From contig DHZF01000101.1 in NCBI GenBank assembly GCA_002414505.1, forward strand, positions 48,893 to 67,792: a stretch of DNA of 18,900 bases, written 5' to 3'. The translations under genes were made by a program, and so were the position numbers. The DNA comes from Hyphomonas sp. UBA5111. GTDB lineage: Bacteria; Pseudomonadota; Alphaproteobacteria; Caulobacterales; Hyphomonadaceae. Shown here piece after piece: positions 7,178 to 16,179 of this stretch (position 1 is the first letter of the stretch; every line of letters starts with the position of its first letter). The notes beneath the pieces are model-generated. The model saw only the letters and a list, made by a program, of their open reading frames with translations. It made no database searches and was not told the origin of the DNA.

Positions 7178-8359
7178 TTATTGAGTGTCAACTGGAATCC
7201 GCGGAGAAATCGCTCTTGCAAGGGCGCTCTGACGATTGGGAAGGTTTACGATCTCGGCTGCGATAAGACGTTCGCCGCATTTCAGATGCGTTTCCAAAGT
7301 TGGTGGATGCTGAGAGGCTTCGCTGCGAACCAGATCGTAACCGGACGATATTCCGACCGCCTGAACCTTCATGTCTTTGAGATCGGACCAGAACCGTGGG
7401 GGAACTGGGGTGGGACGTTCTTTGTTGCAAATGGCCGCTGCCGCAATCTGGGCCTGCGTGGTTGCATTGTGAATGGTTTCGATACGCAGTTTTCCGGATG
7501 CGAATTCGTTTTCACCGCGGGCACAATCTCCGATTGCAAATATTTCGGAGTCAGATGTCCGCATGTCCTGATCGACGCAGATACCATTGTCACATTCCAG
7601 GCCCGCGGCTTCGGCAAGCGCCATATTGGGTGTTGCACCAATCCCCGCCAACACGAGATCGGTCTTTATTTGGGATCCATCGCCAAGATTGATCGAGGAA
7701 ACGCGGCGATCAGCGGCGCCGAACCTCTCAATCTTCTGATTGAAGAGAAACTGAACACCGGCATCTTTCAGCTTCTGAGTAACAAAATTGGTTGTTGCGG
7801 GTGAGGCAACGCGGGCCATGGCGCGAGCGGCGGCCTCGACAACAGTGACGGTTCTCCCAAGATTGACCACGGCAGAGGCCACTTCGAGCCCGATAACACC
7901 GGCGCCAATGATTGCAACGTCGCGACAGCCAGGATCGCTCAAGGCTTGGCGAAGCCTTGCCGAATCGCCCAGGTCTCTCAGATAGTGGATCCCTTTCAGG
8001 TTCGCGCCCTTCGCATTAAGACGACGCGGCGATGCCCCTGTGGCAAGGATCAAGGTATTGAATTTCATCGTCTTCCCGTCCGCAAAGTGGATTCTACGCT
8101 TATTCCTATCAATCTTGACGACCTTGCGCGCCCGCATCAGGTCGATGCGATTGTCTTCGTAGAATGAAAGAGGACGTATCAGAGTTGGCTGCGGTCTATC
8201 CGGTCCCTGCAGCCACGCCTTTGACAGAGGCGGGCGCTGATAAGGCAGCGACACCTCATCGCCAATAAGTTTTATCGCACCTTCGTAGCCATTCATGCGC
8301 AAGGTTACGGCAGCATTTGTTCCGGCCACTCCATTGCCGATAATCACAGTTGTGTTCAT
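7178..8359 (-). CDS. alkT: Rubredoxin-NAD(+) reductase AlkT
   Basis: FAD flavoprotein of 393 residues (GPo1 AlkT is 385) that oxidises NADH and reduces rubredoxin AlkG, feeding electrons to alkane hydroxylase in the cytoplasm. The FAD Rossmann motif is IGNGVAGTNAA (residues 7-17), followed by PYQRPPLSKAWL, the NAD Rossmann motif IIGAGVIGLEVASA (about 150) and IFAIGDCA (about 272). The C-terminus PPRFWSDLKDMKVQ and NLPNRQSALA are close to GPo1 AlkT. The start ATG has a strong ribosome site, GGGGAGGAAAG, about 6 nt upstream. It follows alkS by 30 bp on the same strand, so alkST is very likely one transcript, as in GPo1. Its 3' end is intact although IS debris begins about 110 bp beyond. Confidence 0.93.
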   Translation of the reverse strand: MNTTVIIGNGVAGTNAAVTLRMNGYEGAIKLIGDEVSLPYQRPPLSKAWLQGPDRPQPTLIRPLSFYEDNRIDLMRARKVVKIDRNKRRIHFADGKTMKFNTLILATGASPRRLNAKGANLKGIHYLRDLGDSARLRQALSDPGCRDVAIIGAGVIGLEVASAVVNLGRTVTVVEAAARAMARVASPATTNFVTQKLKDAGVQFLFNQKIERFGAADRRVSSINLGDGSQIKTDLVLAGIGATPNMALAEAAGLECDNGICVDQDMRTSDSEIFAIGDCARGENEFASGKLRIETIHNATTQAQIAAAAICNKERPTPVPPRFWSDLKDMKVQAVGISSGYDLVRSEASQHPPTLETHLKCGERLIAAEIVNLPNRQSALARAISPRIPVDTQ

Positions 8360-8389
8360 GTTTCTTTCCTCCCCGGGTTTACCGATTGT

Positions 8390-11005
8390 TTAGATGAGGC
8401 TAAGCGAGCGCGCAGCCATTACTGCCTCGGTGCGATTGGCGACGTTTAGACCACGCAAAATTTTTCTGAAATGCCACTTCACGGTGTCTTCCGTGACATG
8501 CATGCGCACTGCAATTTCCTTGTTGCTCAGCCCAAGTGCGGCATGTTGCAGGACGATTACCTGCTTCTGACTTAAGGGGGCCGATCTATATGCAAAGGGG
8601 CGTTCAGTAATCTGCACATCATGCGCAGGTACTTTGGTCCTGGCGACCTGAGTTGTCCGTTGATCCAAGAACGCTTTCGCCGCTGGACTGATGACACGCA
8701 GAAAATGCCGCCTGCTTATCAAGGACCTGAAAGCGCCCAGTTGTTGTGCCTTCAGATCGGCATCGGCGATTCTTTTCAGCGCCTGCTTTTTTTCGCCCAT
8801 CAGATAAATCGCAGTCGCAAGCGTATATTGCGCCCTGATTTCTCCGCGTTGGTCTCTGACGGCGGAAAAGTTGGAAAGGGCTTTTCGAGCGTGCATCTCG
8901 GCCAGGCCCAGTTTGCCGTCTCGCAGAAATCTTGAGGCTTCTAGCAAGGCGATTTCCGCCTGGATGGCGCGATTCTGGTTTGGCAGAAACACCAGGTCTT
9001 CGACGGACGGAAGCGGCTCGGTCGCGAGCGGAGTGCTGGTTCGGGTTCCCATAGCAAAGACTTCGGAGCCCAATCGCACCAGAATGCCCAGCCGCTTCAG
9101 ACCGTGATCCTTTGCCAGCAGGCGGCAACGTTCAAGCAACAAGAACGCCTGCAATGTGTCACCCTGGCGAATATAGATCTCGGCCGCGCTTCGGACGGTG
9201 TTCCACACCACATCCGTCACCCCGAATTTCAGCGCAAAATCCAGAGCCTCTTGCACAAGACACTCATCGGGAGTGATAGACTCTTCTTCTGTTTGGACCT
9301 GAAGCTCGAAGGCCGCGAGCATTCCTTTGGTAAAGGGTGTGCACTCATGGGCGACGTTTTCGTTCTTCTGTGCCCGACGAATCTCGCTGCGTGCGCCATA
9401 GATGTCGCCATTGAGCAGCTTAGCCAGAATCCCAGCAGCAGCAAGCCAGCCAAACGCATAACGGTGACGGACCGCGCCGCTCACGACCGTGGCGGAGGCT
9501 ATTTGATCTGAAAGGGCAGCAAACTGCCTGCCGGAAGCGGCGATGAATGCTCTGCACGTCTGTGCTGCGGCATGGCCGACAGGATTGGCCGACCCATAGG
9601 TATCAATCCAGACCGCGCATCTTTCATCGCTTTCTTTCAATTCATCGTGGGTGGCAAGACCGATGGCATGCACTAGTTTCCCCCAGCCATTCGAATCTTC
9701 CTCCTCCGAAGGTGCGGAAACCCTCTGGTTGTTCAGCCTGGAAAGCACATCCTGTGCTTCCTGTGCGCGTTGACTGAAGTACAGCACCCAAGCATATCCG
9801 ATAGCCAAGGATGGCATCTGAAGCAGTTTGGCTCTGGGAATGCCCGTGAACCAGATCGTCAAGGCCTCAATCTCTCCTTGTCTCAGGGCTAGATCGAAGA
9901 GAGCTTGATCAGTTAGCCGTTTGGCCCAGCTGTGATCGTGTGCGCGAAGAGCAACATCCACGACCAAACGGTACTCTTTTTTTCGCCAATGCCAGAATGC
10001 GATACGTTTTAGGAAATACGACCGACGCGATCCATTTGCTTCGATGAAACGAATGCGCAGGTACTCTTTCAGGGCCCGGTTCATTTCATAGCATTTTGGT
10101 TTTTCAACGCTGGATATCAAAAGCCCGTGGCGCGATGCTAGTTCTGCCAATTTGCAACTGGAATCGTTAATCTTGAACACATAATCGCTGCAGTCTGCCG
10201 TGATTTCCTCCAGCCAACTGGCGTTAATCAGGTGATCAAGGAGCGGCCGCGTAATCTGTGCCAGTACGTCGGTTTCGAAGTATGCCTGAACCTCTGAAAG
10301 GTCAGCGATCGCGTCGCCTGATGCTTTCGATTTGCCAGCCAGTGCGCATAGAAGCGGCCAACCATCCGTCTTGTTGTATATCTTCGTCGCCCGGTCGGCT
10401 TCCAACGGTAGAATTGAACATGTCTCGTCAAGAGTGAAGCTTAACTCTCTTGGGCCGATCGTCACCACATGCGAAACTACCGACAGGGTGACCAACGTGC
10501 CCGGTTGGTGCCCGCTTACTACCAGTCGAACGGCTTCTGGCGTTTCCAGGGTGATCGTTTTCAGAAATCTCTGTGTGGCGGCAGAGTCAGAAACGCCGTC
10601 CAAGCAAATCATGACGGGTCTTTTCCAATCGAAAAGAAGGCGCAGTGCGATGGTCTCTGGGCCGCGATCACCGGACGTGACGGGAAGGTCCGGTGGCGAA
10701 AGCATTGCGACAATCGCGGTTGCTATAAGGTCCGCTTCAGAGACGCTCTCTGGCCAGAACGACGACAGGTCCAGATAGATACAATCGTCTCCTCGGTCGG
10801 CAGCCGATTGGGCGCACAAGGCGATCTGCACTGATTTGCCGAAGCCGCGAGGTGCCTGATAAAGGAGGCATTTCGCGCCGGGGTGTCCCGCAATATCCAG
10901 TCTGTCACGTCTCAGGCAGCCCTGAGTCAATTTCTTTTGACGGACATTCATGCGTTCCAGAAAATCGTAGATGTCGTTCGGGATTGCGCTGGAGGTCTTA
11001 ATCAT
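8390..11005 (-). CDS. alkS: Alkane-responsive transcriptional activator AlkS (MalT/LuxR type)
   Basis: Large ATP-dependent regulator, 871 residues from the start chosen here. The N-terminal STAND-type ATPase has the Walker A motif APRGFGKS (about residue 50, in CLLYQAPRGFGKSVQIAL), followed by a long helical TPR-like middle. The C-terminal LuxR helix-turn-helix (about 811-868) includes LSNKEIAVRMHVTEDTVKWH and ends ANRTEAVMAARSLSLI. The ATG at 11005 has the ribosome site CAGGGAGGGAGGG directly ahead. A further in-frame ATG at 11047 would add 14 residues (885, close to the roughly 882 of GPo1 AlkS) but lacks a well-spaced site. By analogy with GPo1, AlkS senses alkanes and activates alkB and its own operon. 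Position at the head of alkST, divergent from alkB, supports the call. Confidence 0.92.
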   Translation of the reverse strand: MIKTSSAIPNDIYDFLERMNVRQKKLTQGCLRRDRLDIAGHPGAKCLLYQAPRGFGKSVQIALCAQSAADRGDDCIYLDLSSFWPESVSEADLIATAIVAMLSPPDLPVTSGDRGPETIALRLLFDWKRPVMICLDGVSDSAATQRFLKTITLETPEAVRLVVSGHQPGTLVTLSVVSHVVTIGPRELSFTLDETCSILPLEADRATKIYNKTDGWPLLCALAGKSKASGDAIADLSEVQAYFETDVLAQITRPLLDHLINASWLEEITADCSDYVFKINDSSCKLAELASRHGLLISSVEKPKCYEMNRALKEYLRIRFIEANGSRRSYFLKRIAFWHWRKKEYRLVVDVALRAHDHSWAKRLTDQALFDLALRQGEIEALTIWFTGIPRAKLLQMPSLAIGYAWVLYFSQRAQEAQDVLSRLNNQRVSAPSEEEDSNGWGKLVHAIGLATHDELKESDERCAVWIDTYGSANPVGHAAAQTCRAFIAASGRQFAALSDQIASATVVSGAVRHRYAFGWLAAAGILAKLLNGDIYGARSEIRRAQKNENVAHECTPFTKGMLAAFELQVQTEEESITPDECLVQEALDFALKFGVTDVVWNTVRSAAEIYIRQGDTLQAFLLLERCRLLAKDHGLKRLGILVRLGSEVFAMGTRTSTPLATEPLPSVEDLVFLPNQNRAIQAEIALLEASRFLRDGKLGLAEMHARKALSNFSAVRDQRGEIRAQYTLATAIYLMGEKKQALKRIADADLKAQQLGAFRSLISRRHFLRVISPAAKAFLDQRTTQVARTKVPAHDVQITERPFAYRSAPLSQKQVIVLQHAALGLSNKEIAVRMHVTEDTVKWHFRKILRGLNVANRTEAVMAARSLSLI

Positions 11006-11018
11006 CCCTCCCTCCCTG
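11006..11018 (-). promoter_or_regulatory. Strong ribosome binding site deciding the alkS start
   Basis: On the minus strand, purine-rich CAGGGAGGGAGGG ends next to the ATG at 11005, placing AGGGAGG at good spacing. Nothing comparable precedes the ATG at 11047, where GGTAAG runs straight into the start codon. This favours the shorter AlkS. Confidence 0.6.
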
Positions 11019-11072
11019 AAAGTGATGTATCGTAGGCGTGCCGACATCTTACCTAGCGCACAAAAAACTCAA

Positions 11073-11092
11073 AACTACACGAACGTGTAGTT
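11073..11092. promoter_or_regulatory. Perfect palindrome in the alkS-alkB intergenic region, candidate AlkS operator
   Basis: Half-sites AACTACACG and CGTGTAGTT are exact complements separated by two A residues. It is the only long perfect dyad in the divergent control region. Its centre (11082/11083) is about 43 bp upstream of a possible alkS transcription start near 11039, the position typical for an activator touching RNA polymerase. A second copy of the half-site core, AACTACA, lies at 11181-11187 close to alkB. LuxR-type HTH proteins bind such dyads. Binding by AlkS is inference. Confidence 0.6.
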
Positions 11093-11211
11093 GTGGAGTG
11101 ACTTGATTGAGAGGCAGCTTAGGTCCGAGCGGCAAGAAGCAGCAAGTGGGAAACGGAGAAGCTCTTCTGTCCAATATAGAAACTACAGAAACTTACAACA
11201 GCCTTTTCGTA

Positions 11212-11219
11212 GGGAGGGT
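11212..11219 (+). promoter_or_regulatory. Ribosome binding site of alkB
   Basis: AGGGAGGG lies 6 nt before the ATG at 11226. It fixes the start so that AlkB begins MSDLSQAS, matching the short cytoplasmic N-terminus of known AlkB proteins. Confidence 0.7.
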
Positions 11220-11225
11220 AGACTG

Positions 11226-12437
11226 ATGAGCGATCTAAGCCAAGCGTCCACGGCGCAAGTTGGCGCCGATGAAGTATACGTTGATAAGAAACGGTATTTT
11301 TGGATTTTGTCCGTATTCTGGCCGGCAACGCCGCTAATCGGACTGTATCTGGTTTCGGTGACCGGCTGGAGCATCTGGTACGGGACGGTGCTGATTTTAT
11401 GGTATCTGGCGGTGCCGATGCTGGACGCTATGTTTGGCGAGGATTTTTCCAATCCCCCCGAATCGGCCGTACCTGATCTTGAAAGAGACCGATATTATCG
11501 CGTGCTTACTTATCTGACGGTGCCCATGCATTATGCGGCTTTGATCGGGTCTTGCTGGTGGGTCGCAACCCATTCTCTGAATGCGCTCGAATTCGTCGCG
11601 CTGGCACTGTCGCTGGGGGTCGTCAACGGTTTGGCGCTGAACACCGGCCATGAACTGGGTCACAAGAAGGAAGCTTTTGATCGCTGGATGGCAAAACTGG
11701 TGCTGGCAGTGGTGGGCTATGGCCACTTCTTCATCGAACATAACAAAGGGCACCACCGTGACGTGGCCACCCCGAAAGACCCGGCAACCTCGCGTATGGG
11801 TGAAAACATCTATTCTTTCGCAACCCGCGAAATCCCCGGGGCTTTCAAACGCGCTTGGGAACTCGAAGAGGTTCGCCTTGAGCGGAGTGGTAAGAGTGTC
11901 TGGAGCCTGGACAACGAGATCCTTCAGCCGCTGATCATTACCGTCGTTCTTTATGCCGGGCTGCTGGCATTCTTCGGGCCCATCATGCTTGTGTTCCTGC
12001 CCATTCAAATGGCGTACGGATGGTGGCAGCTGACCTCGGCCAACTATATCGAGCATTATGGCTTGCTGCGCGAAAAACTGCCCAACGGCAAGTACGAGCA
12101 TCAGAAGCCGCACCATTCGTGGAACTCGAACCATATCATGTCCAACCTGATCCTGTTCCACCTGCAGCGGCACTCGGACCATCACGCGCACCCGACGCGG
12201 TCCTATCAATCGCTGCGGGACTTCAAGGACCTGCCGGCGCTTCCTTCAGGCTATCCCGGGATGTTCTTTGCTGCACTTGTGCCGTCTTGGTTCCGATCGA
12301 TCATGGATCATCGGGTCCTGGACTGGGCCAAAGGTGACCTGAGCAAGATCCAGATCGAGCCCGGCATGCGCGAACACTATGACCGAAAATTCGGGTCGGT
12401 CGCACCTGCACAACCTGCCGCCATGCCCGCCGAATAA
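11226..12437 (+). CDS. alkB: Alkane 1-monooxygenase AlkB
   Basis: Integral-membrane non-heme di-iron hydroxylase of 403 residues (GPo1 401) that converts n-alkanes to 1-alkanols in the inner membrane with O2 and electrons from AlkG. The start ATG 11226 follows AGGGAGGG (11212-11219). A longer TTG-start reading from 11091 overlaps the operator and is unlikely. All histidine motifs are present: HELGHK (from His142), EHNKGHH (His172, 176, 177), NYIEHYG (about His277) and LQRHSDHHAHP (His316, 319, 320). Hydrophobic segments fit the usual six membrane helices. Trp59 aligns with GPo1 Trp55, a bulky residue linked to preference for medium-length chains. The similarity to GPo1 AlkB is very high through the core (TYLTVPMHYAALI, LALNTGHELGHKKE). 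First gene of the alk operon. Confidence 0.97.
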   Translation: MSDLSQASTAQVGADEVYVDKKRYFWILSVFWPATPLIGLYLVSVTGWSIWYGTVLILWYLAVPMLDAMFGEDFSNPPESAVPDLERDRYYRVLTYLTVPMHYAALIGSCWWVATHSLNALEFVALALSLGVVNGLALNTGHELGHKKEAFDRWMAKLVLAVVGYGHFFIEHNKGHHRDVATPKDPATSRMGENIYSFATREIPGAFKRAWELEEVRLERSGKSVWSLDNEILQPLIITVVLYAGLLAFFGPIMLVFLPIQMAYGWWQLTSANYIEHYGLLREKLPNGKYEHQKPHHSWNSNHIMSNLILFHLQRHSDHHAHPTRSYQSLRDFKDLPALPSGYPGMFFAALVPSWFRSIMDHRVLDWAKGDLSKIQIEPGMREHYDRKFGSVAPAQPAAMPAE

Positions 12438-12466
12438 AACCCAGGCATGGCATCTCAGACAAAGGC

Positions 12467-12487
12467 GTTGGCCCCCATGGGGCCAAC
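12467..12487 (+). other. Strong stem-loop between alkB and alkG
   Basis: GTTGGCCCC and GGGGCCAAC pair perfectly (9 bp, GC-rich) around a 3-nt loop. No run of T follows, so it is not a standard intrinsic terminator. It sits in a 173-bp gap where GPo1 has alkF. It may stabilise the alkB message 3' end or cause partial termination, giving more AlkB than downstream enzymes; this is inference. A second weaker pairing, GCCCC with GGGGC, lies just downstream. Confidence 0.55.
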
Positions 12488-12610
12488 ACTGACCTGACAA
12501 ACAGCCCCTTGCTTTAACCCAAAGATGGGGCCGCAGACACAACCGACAGAAAATCTGGAGAGACGCATGTGCTTGCCTGTCAACGCACGTGTGTAAGGGA
12601 GGAATGAACA

Positions 12611-13063
12611 ATGGCCAAATATCAATGCCCGGATTGCGGATATACCTACGATGAAATCCTGGGGCACCCGCATGAAGGTTTCCCGCCGGGAACGCCGTGG
12701 TCGCAAGTACCCGAAGACTTTGCGTGCCCCGATTGCGCGGTCCGCGACAAAGAGGACTTTGTGCTGATCGGCGAAGCCGCAGCGCCTACACCAACCCCGG
12801 CACCCGAACCCGTAGCGGTTGCCCCTCCTGCCGCCGCACCGCAGCCGCCTCAGCCTGCGCCGGTGGCGCAAGCGGCCCCTGCCGCCGGAACCGCCTACCG
12901 GAAATGGCTTTGTATCACATGCGGTCATATCTACGACGAAGCCCTTGGTGACGAACACGAAGGTTTTCCGCCGGGAACGCTGTTCAGCCAAATCCCCGAT
13001 GATTGGTGCTGCCCGGACTGTGGCGCCACGAAAGAGGACTATGTCCTCTACGAAGAAAAATAA
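12611..13063 (+). CDS. alkG: Two-domain rubredoxin AlkG
   Basis: Electron carrier of 150 residues between AlkT and AlkB. It has two rubredoxin domains, each with paired CxxC iron ligands: Cys6/Cys9 (YQCPDCGY) and Cys39/Cys42 ([10 protein letters not shown]) in domain 1; Cys101/Cys104 (LCITCGH) and Cys134/Cys137 ([12 protein letters not shown]) in domain 2. The domains are joined by an Ala/Pro-rich linker at about residues 55-95. GPo1 AlkG has the same two-domain plan at 173 residues. The start has a strong ribosome site, AGGGAGGA, 8 nt before the ATG. The stop lies 10 nt before alkH, suggesting coupled translation. The sequence GATKEDY at the end of domain 2 is typical of rubredoxins that work with AlkB. 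Confidence 0.95.
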   Translation: MAKYQCPDCGYTYDEILGHPHEGFPPGTPWSQVPEDFACPDCAVRDKEDFVLIGEAAAPTPTPAPEPVAVAPPAAAPQPPQPAPVAQAAPAAGTAYRKWLCITCGHIYDEALGDEHEGFPPGTLFSQIPDDWCCPDCGATKEDYVLYEEK

Positions 13064-13073
13064 GAGCGCGAAC

Positions 13074-14519
13074 ATGAATCAGGTTGCCTCATTTCCCGCC
13101 AAAACAGCCGGTGCCGATGACATCCGAGCGGCGTTTGACACCCAGATTCGGGCACAACTTGCCCGGCGGGCGGTCTTTGACCGCAAGGCACGTATCGCAC
13201 AGCTGGACCGCCTGGCAGAGGCCGTCAAACGGAACGAGGACAAAATCATCGCGGCTTGCGCGGCTGATTTTCGCAAACCCGCCGAAGAAGTGAAACTGAC
13301 CGAGATATTTCCTGTGCTTCAGGAAATCCGGCACACCAAACACCATCTGAAGTCGTGGATGCGCCCCAAACGGGCGCGCGCCACTTTGGGGGTGTTTGGC
13401 ACCAAGGCACGGGTTCGCCCCGAGGCCAAGGGTGTATGCCTGATCATCGCGCCCTGGAATTATCCGGTGAATCTTTCGCTCGGGCCGCTGGTTTCGGCAA
13501 TCGCGGCGGGCAACAGTGCCATCATCAAGCCGTCCGAAATGACGCCGAATGCGGCTCAGGTCATCACCGACATCGTGGAAGAGGCGTTCACACCGGACCT
13601 GGTCAAAGTCATCGAAGGCGATGCCGCGGTTTCCCAAGAGCTTCTGTCGCTGCCCTTCGACCATATTTTCTTCACGGGCAGTCCGACAATCGGCAAGGTC
13701 GTGATGGAGGCGGCTGCAAAGAACCTCACCTCTGTAACTCTGGAACTTGGTGGCAAGTCGCCCACTATCGTCGGGCCCAACGCCGATATCAAGAAGTCCG
13801 CGCGCAACATCGTCTGGGGTAAGTTCTCAAACAACGGTCAGACCTGTATCGCCCCCGATCATGTGTATGTGCACCGCGATGTGTCGGCCGCGTTCAAGGC
13901 CGCGCTTCAGGCCGAGATCGGTCGGGTCTATGGGAAAACGCCCGAGGCACAAAAAGCAACGCCCGACTATTGCCGGATCGTGAACGATAGGCATTTTGAC
14001 CGGGTGCGCAACCTGATCGAGGATGCCCGTGCCAAAGGCGCAAGTATCCTTCAGGGGGGTCAGACTGATGCGGGCCAGAACTTCGTTGCCCCGACGCTGA
14101 TTTCCGAGGTTTCGGATGATATGGAAATCACTCAGGAAGAGCTGTTCGGGCCAATTTTGCCGATCATCGAATATGTTGATCTGGATAAAGTGATCGACAA
14201 GATCAACGCAAATCCCAAACCGCTTGCCCTGTATATCTTCGACAATAGCAAGAGTTTCGCTGATCAAATCATCACGCGCACCTCTTCGGGCGCCGTGGGC
14301 GTAAACCTTACAGTGGTGCATTTCCTGCACCCGAACCTGCCATTCGGCGGCGTCAACAACTCCGGCATCGGGGCGGCCCATGGCGAATACGGCTTCAAGG
14401 CCTTTTCGCATGAAAAAGCCGTTCTGGAGGAAAATCACTCCATCACTCACATGCTTTTCCCGCCTTACACGGGCTTTGTACGCCGCCTCATAAACATCGT
14501 GGTCCGGGTGCTTGGATAA
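13074..14519 (+). CDS. alkH: Fatty aldehyde dehydrogenase AlkH
   Basis: NAD-dependent aldehyde dehydrogenase of 481 residues (GPo1 AlkH 483) that oxidises the medium-chain aldehyde made by AlkJ to the fatty acid. Catalytic residues are visible: Glu224 in [10 protein letters not shown] and Cys258 in [11 protein letters not shown]. Other matches to GPo1 are [46 protein letters not shown] and [19 protein letters not shown]. The hydrophobic C-terminus ([12 protein letters not shown]) resembles membrane-associated aldehyde dehydrogenases. The start at 13074 is chosen from homologue length; it has a poor ribosome site and probably depends on coupling to alkG. An in-frame ATG at 13041, with AAGAGG ahead, overlaps alkG and would add 11 residues. 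Confidence 0.94.
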   Translation: MNQVASFPAKTAGADDIRAAFDTQIRAQLARRAVFDRKARIAQLDRLAEAVKRNEDKIIAACAADFRKPAEEVKLTEIFPVLQEIRHTKHHLKSWMRPKRARATLGVFGTKARVRPEAKGVCLIIAPWNYPVNLSLGPLVSAIAAGNSAIIKPSEMTPNAAQVITDIVEEAFTPDLVKVIEGDAAVSQELLSLPFDHIFFTGSPTIGKVVMEAAAKNLTSVTLELGGKSPTIVGPNADIKKSARNIVWGKFSNNGQTCIAPDHVYVHRDVSAAFKAALQAEIGRVYGKTPEAQKATPDYCRIVNDRHFDRVRNLIEDARAKGASILQGGQTDAGQNFVAPTLISEVSDDMEITQEELFGPILPIIEYVDLDKVIDKINANPKPLALYIFDNSKSFADQIITRTSSGAVGVNLTVVHFLHPNLPFGGVNNSGIGAAHGEYGFKAFSHEKAVLEENHSITHMLFPPYTGFVRRLINIVVRVLG

Positions 14520-14550
14520 CAGCCGCCCGGAACCAATAGGGAGAGAAGAA

Positions 14551-16179
14551 ATGTACGACTATATCATCGTCGGCGCCGGATCCGCCGGTTGCGTTCTGGC
14601 CAACCGGTTGTCTGCAAACCCGGCAAAACGCGTCGCGCTTATCGAAGCGGGCCCAAAGGACAAGAACCCCCTGATTCACATGCCAGTGGGGATCGCCTTG
14701 TTGGCCAATAGCAAAAAGCTGAACTGGGCATTCGATACCGAACCACAAGAACATTTGAATGGCCGTAGACTGTTCTGGCCTCGTGGCAAAACACTGGGCG
14801 GGTCGTCGTCCATCAACGCCATGGTCTATATCCGCGGGCACAAGGCCGATTACGACTACTGGGCGTCCGAGGCAGGCACGGATGTCTGGGGCTGGGACCG
14901 CATGACAGACCTGTTCAAGCGGATCGAAGACAACCATCGGTTCGGAGCAACCGATAGTCATGGTAAGGGCGGCGAGCTTTCCGTGAGCGAGCTGAAAACC
15001 GTGAACCCTTTGAGCCGCGATTTCGTACAGGCTGGGCGCGAACTGCAGATCCCCCACAACGGCGATTTCAACAGCGCCGAACAAGAGGGCCTGGGCATGT
15101 ATCAGGTCACGCAAAAGGACGGACGGCGTTGGAGCTCGGCGCAAGCCTTTCTCCGTGGGGCTGAGTCCCGTTCCAATCTTGAAGTCATCACCGAAGCCCG
15201 GGTGACCCGCGTCGTCATGGAAGAAAAGTCCGCAACGGGTGTCACCTTGCGGCAGGGCGGCGAATATCGCCAACTGCGTCTCAATGCCGGCGGCGAGGTG
15301 ATCCTGTCTGGCGGGGCCGTGAATTCGCCTCAACTTCTCCTTCTGTCCGGTATCGGGGATGCCCAAGAAATTAAACGGCATGGTCTAGCCGTCGTTCACG
15401 ACCTTCCCGAGGTTGGCAAGAACATGGCCGACCACCTCGATGTAACGATTATGCATGCTGCTAGCTCACGGCGCCCGATCGGTGTCGCGCCCAGCTTTCT
15501 GCCGCGTGGCATTGGTGGTTTGCTTTCCTACATCTTCAGACGTAAAGGGTTTCTCACGTCAAATGTTGCGGAAAGCGGTGGGTTCATTAAGTCGTCCCCT
15601 GACCGCGATAGGCCGAATGTTCAGTTTCACTTCCTGCCCACATATCTGAAAGATCATGGCCGCAAGATCGCTTTTGGTTATGGCTATACGCTTCACATCT
15701 GCGATCTTTTGCCCAAGAGCCGCGGCTATATTGGCCTCAAAAGCCCGGATCCTATGGACGATCCTCTGATTCAGCCGAATTATCTTAGCGATCCGGAAGA
15801 TATGGGAACGATGATTGCAGCCTTCAAAGCTGGGCGCAGGATACTCGAAGCGCCGGCAATGTCTGCGCACAGCAAATACGAAGTGCACCCCGGTAAATCC
15901 GTACAGACCGACGATGAGATCGCGGCATTCATTCGGGAAAGCGCAGAAACAATCTATCATCCGGTTGGTACATGCCGAATGGGTGCGGACAAGGATTCTG
16001 TGGTCGACCCCGAGCTTAAGGTTCGCGGTGTATCTGGGCTGCGAGTGGTGGACGCATCCATCATGCCAAGCCTTGTCGCTGGAAACACCAACGCCCCGAC
16101 CATGGTCATCGCTGAGAATGCGGCCGAGATCATTCTGGGGCAGGTGCGTATTTTTGACAGGAGTCGTTCAGTTGCCTGA
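14551..16179 (+). CDS. alkJ: Alcohol dehydrogenase AlkJ (GMC flavoprotein)
   Basis: FAD-dependent glucose-methanol-choline oxidoreductase of 542 residues (GPo1 558) that oxidises 1-alkanols to aldehydes at the inner membrane, passing electrons to the respiratory chain. ATG 14551 directly begins the FAD motif [20 protein letters not shown] and follows GGGAGAG. GMC signature 1 ([19 protein letters not shown], about 86-104) and signature 2 ([15 protein letters not shown], about residue 260) are clear. The C-terminal catalytic-site motif [10 protein letters not shown] precedes [18 protein letters not shown]. The tail after NAAEIILG is shorter than in GPo1, accounting for most of the length difference. 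It lies 31 bp after alkH. Confidence 0.95.
   Translation: MYDYIIVGAGSAGCVLANRLSANPAKRVALIEAGPKDKNPLIHMPVGIALLANSKKLNWAFDTEPQEHLNGRRLFWPRGKTLGGSSSINAMVYIRGHKADYDYWASEAGTDVWGWDRMTDLFKRIEDNHRFGATDSHGKGGELSVSELKTVNPLSRDFVQAGRELQIPHNGDFNSAEQEGLGMYQVTQKDGRRWSSAQAFLRGAESRSNLEVITEARVTRVVMEEKSATGVTLRQGGEYRQLRLNAGGEVILSGGAVNSPQLLLLSGIGDAQEIKRHGLAVVHDLPEVGKNMADHLDVTIMHAASSRRPIGVAPSFLPRGIGGLLSYIFRRKGFLTSNVAESGGFIKSSPDRDRPNVQFHFLPTYLKDHGRKIAFGYGYTLHICDLLPKSRGYIGLKSPDPMDDPLIQPNYLSDPEDMGTMIAAFKAGRRILEAPAMSAHSKYEVHPGKSVQTDDEIAAFIRESAETIYHPVGTCRMGADKDSVVDPELKVRGVSGLRVVDASIMPSLVAGNTNAPTMVIAENAAEIILGQVRIFDRSRSVA

Noticed and set aside
11091..11225. N-terminal extension of AlkB from a TTG at 11091
   Set aside because: It would overlap the palindrome, lacks a ribosome site and has no counterpart in AlkB proteins; the ATG at 11226 has a strong ribosome site.
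12819..13073. Long upstream extension of the aldehyde dehydrogenase frame into alkG
   Set aside because: It is an open frame opposite the phase of clear rubredoxin coding sequence; AlkH length and similarity begin at about 13074.
14488..15381. Minus-strand open frame opposite alkJ
   Set aside because: AlkJ is clearly encoded on the plus strand through this whole stretch.
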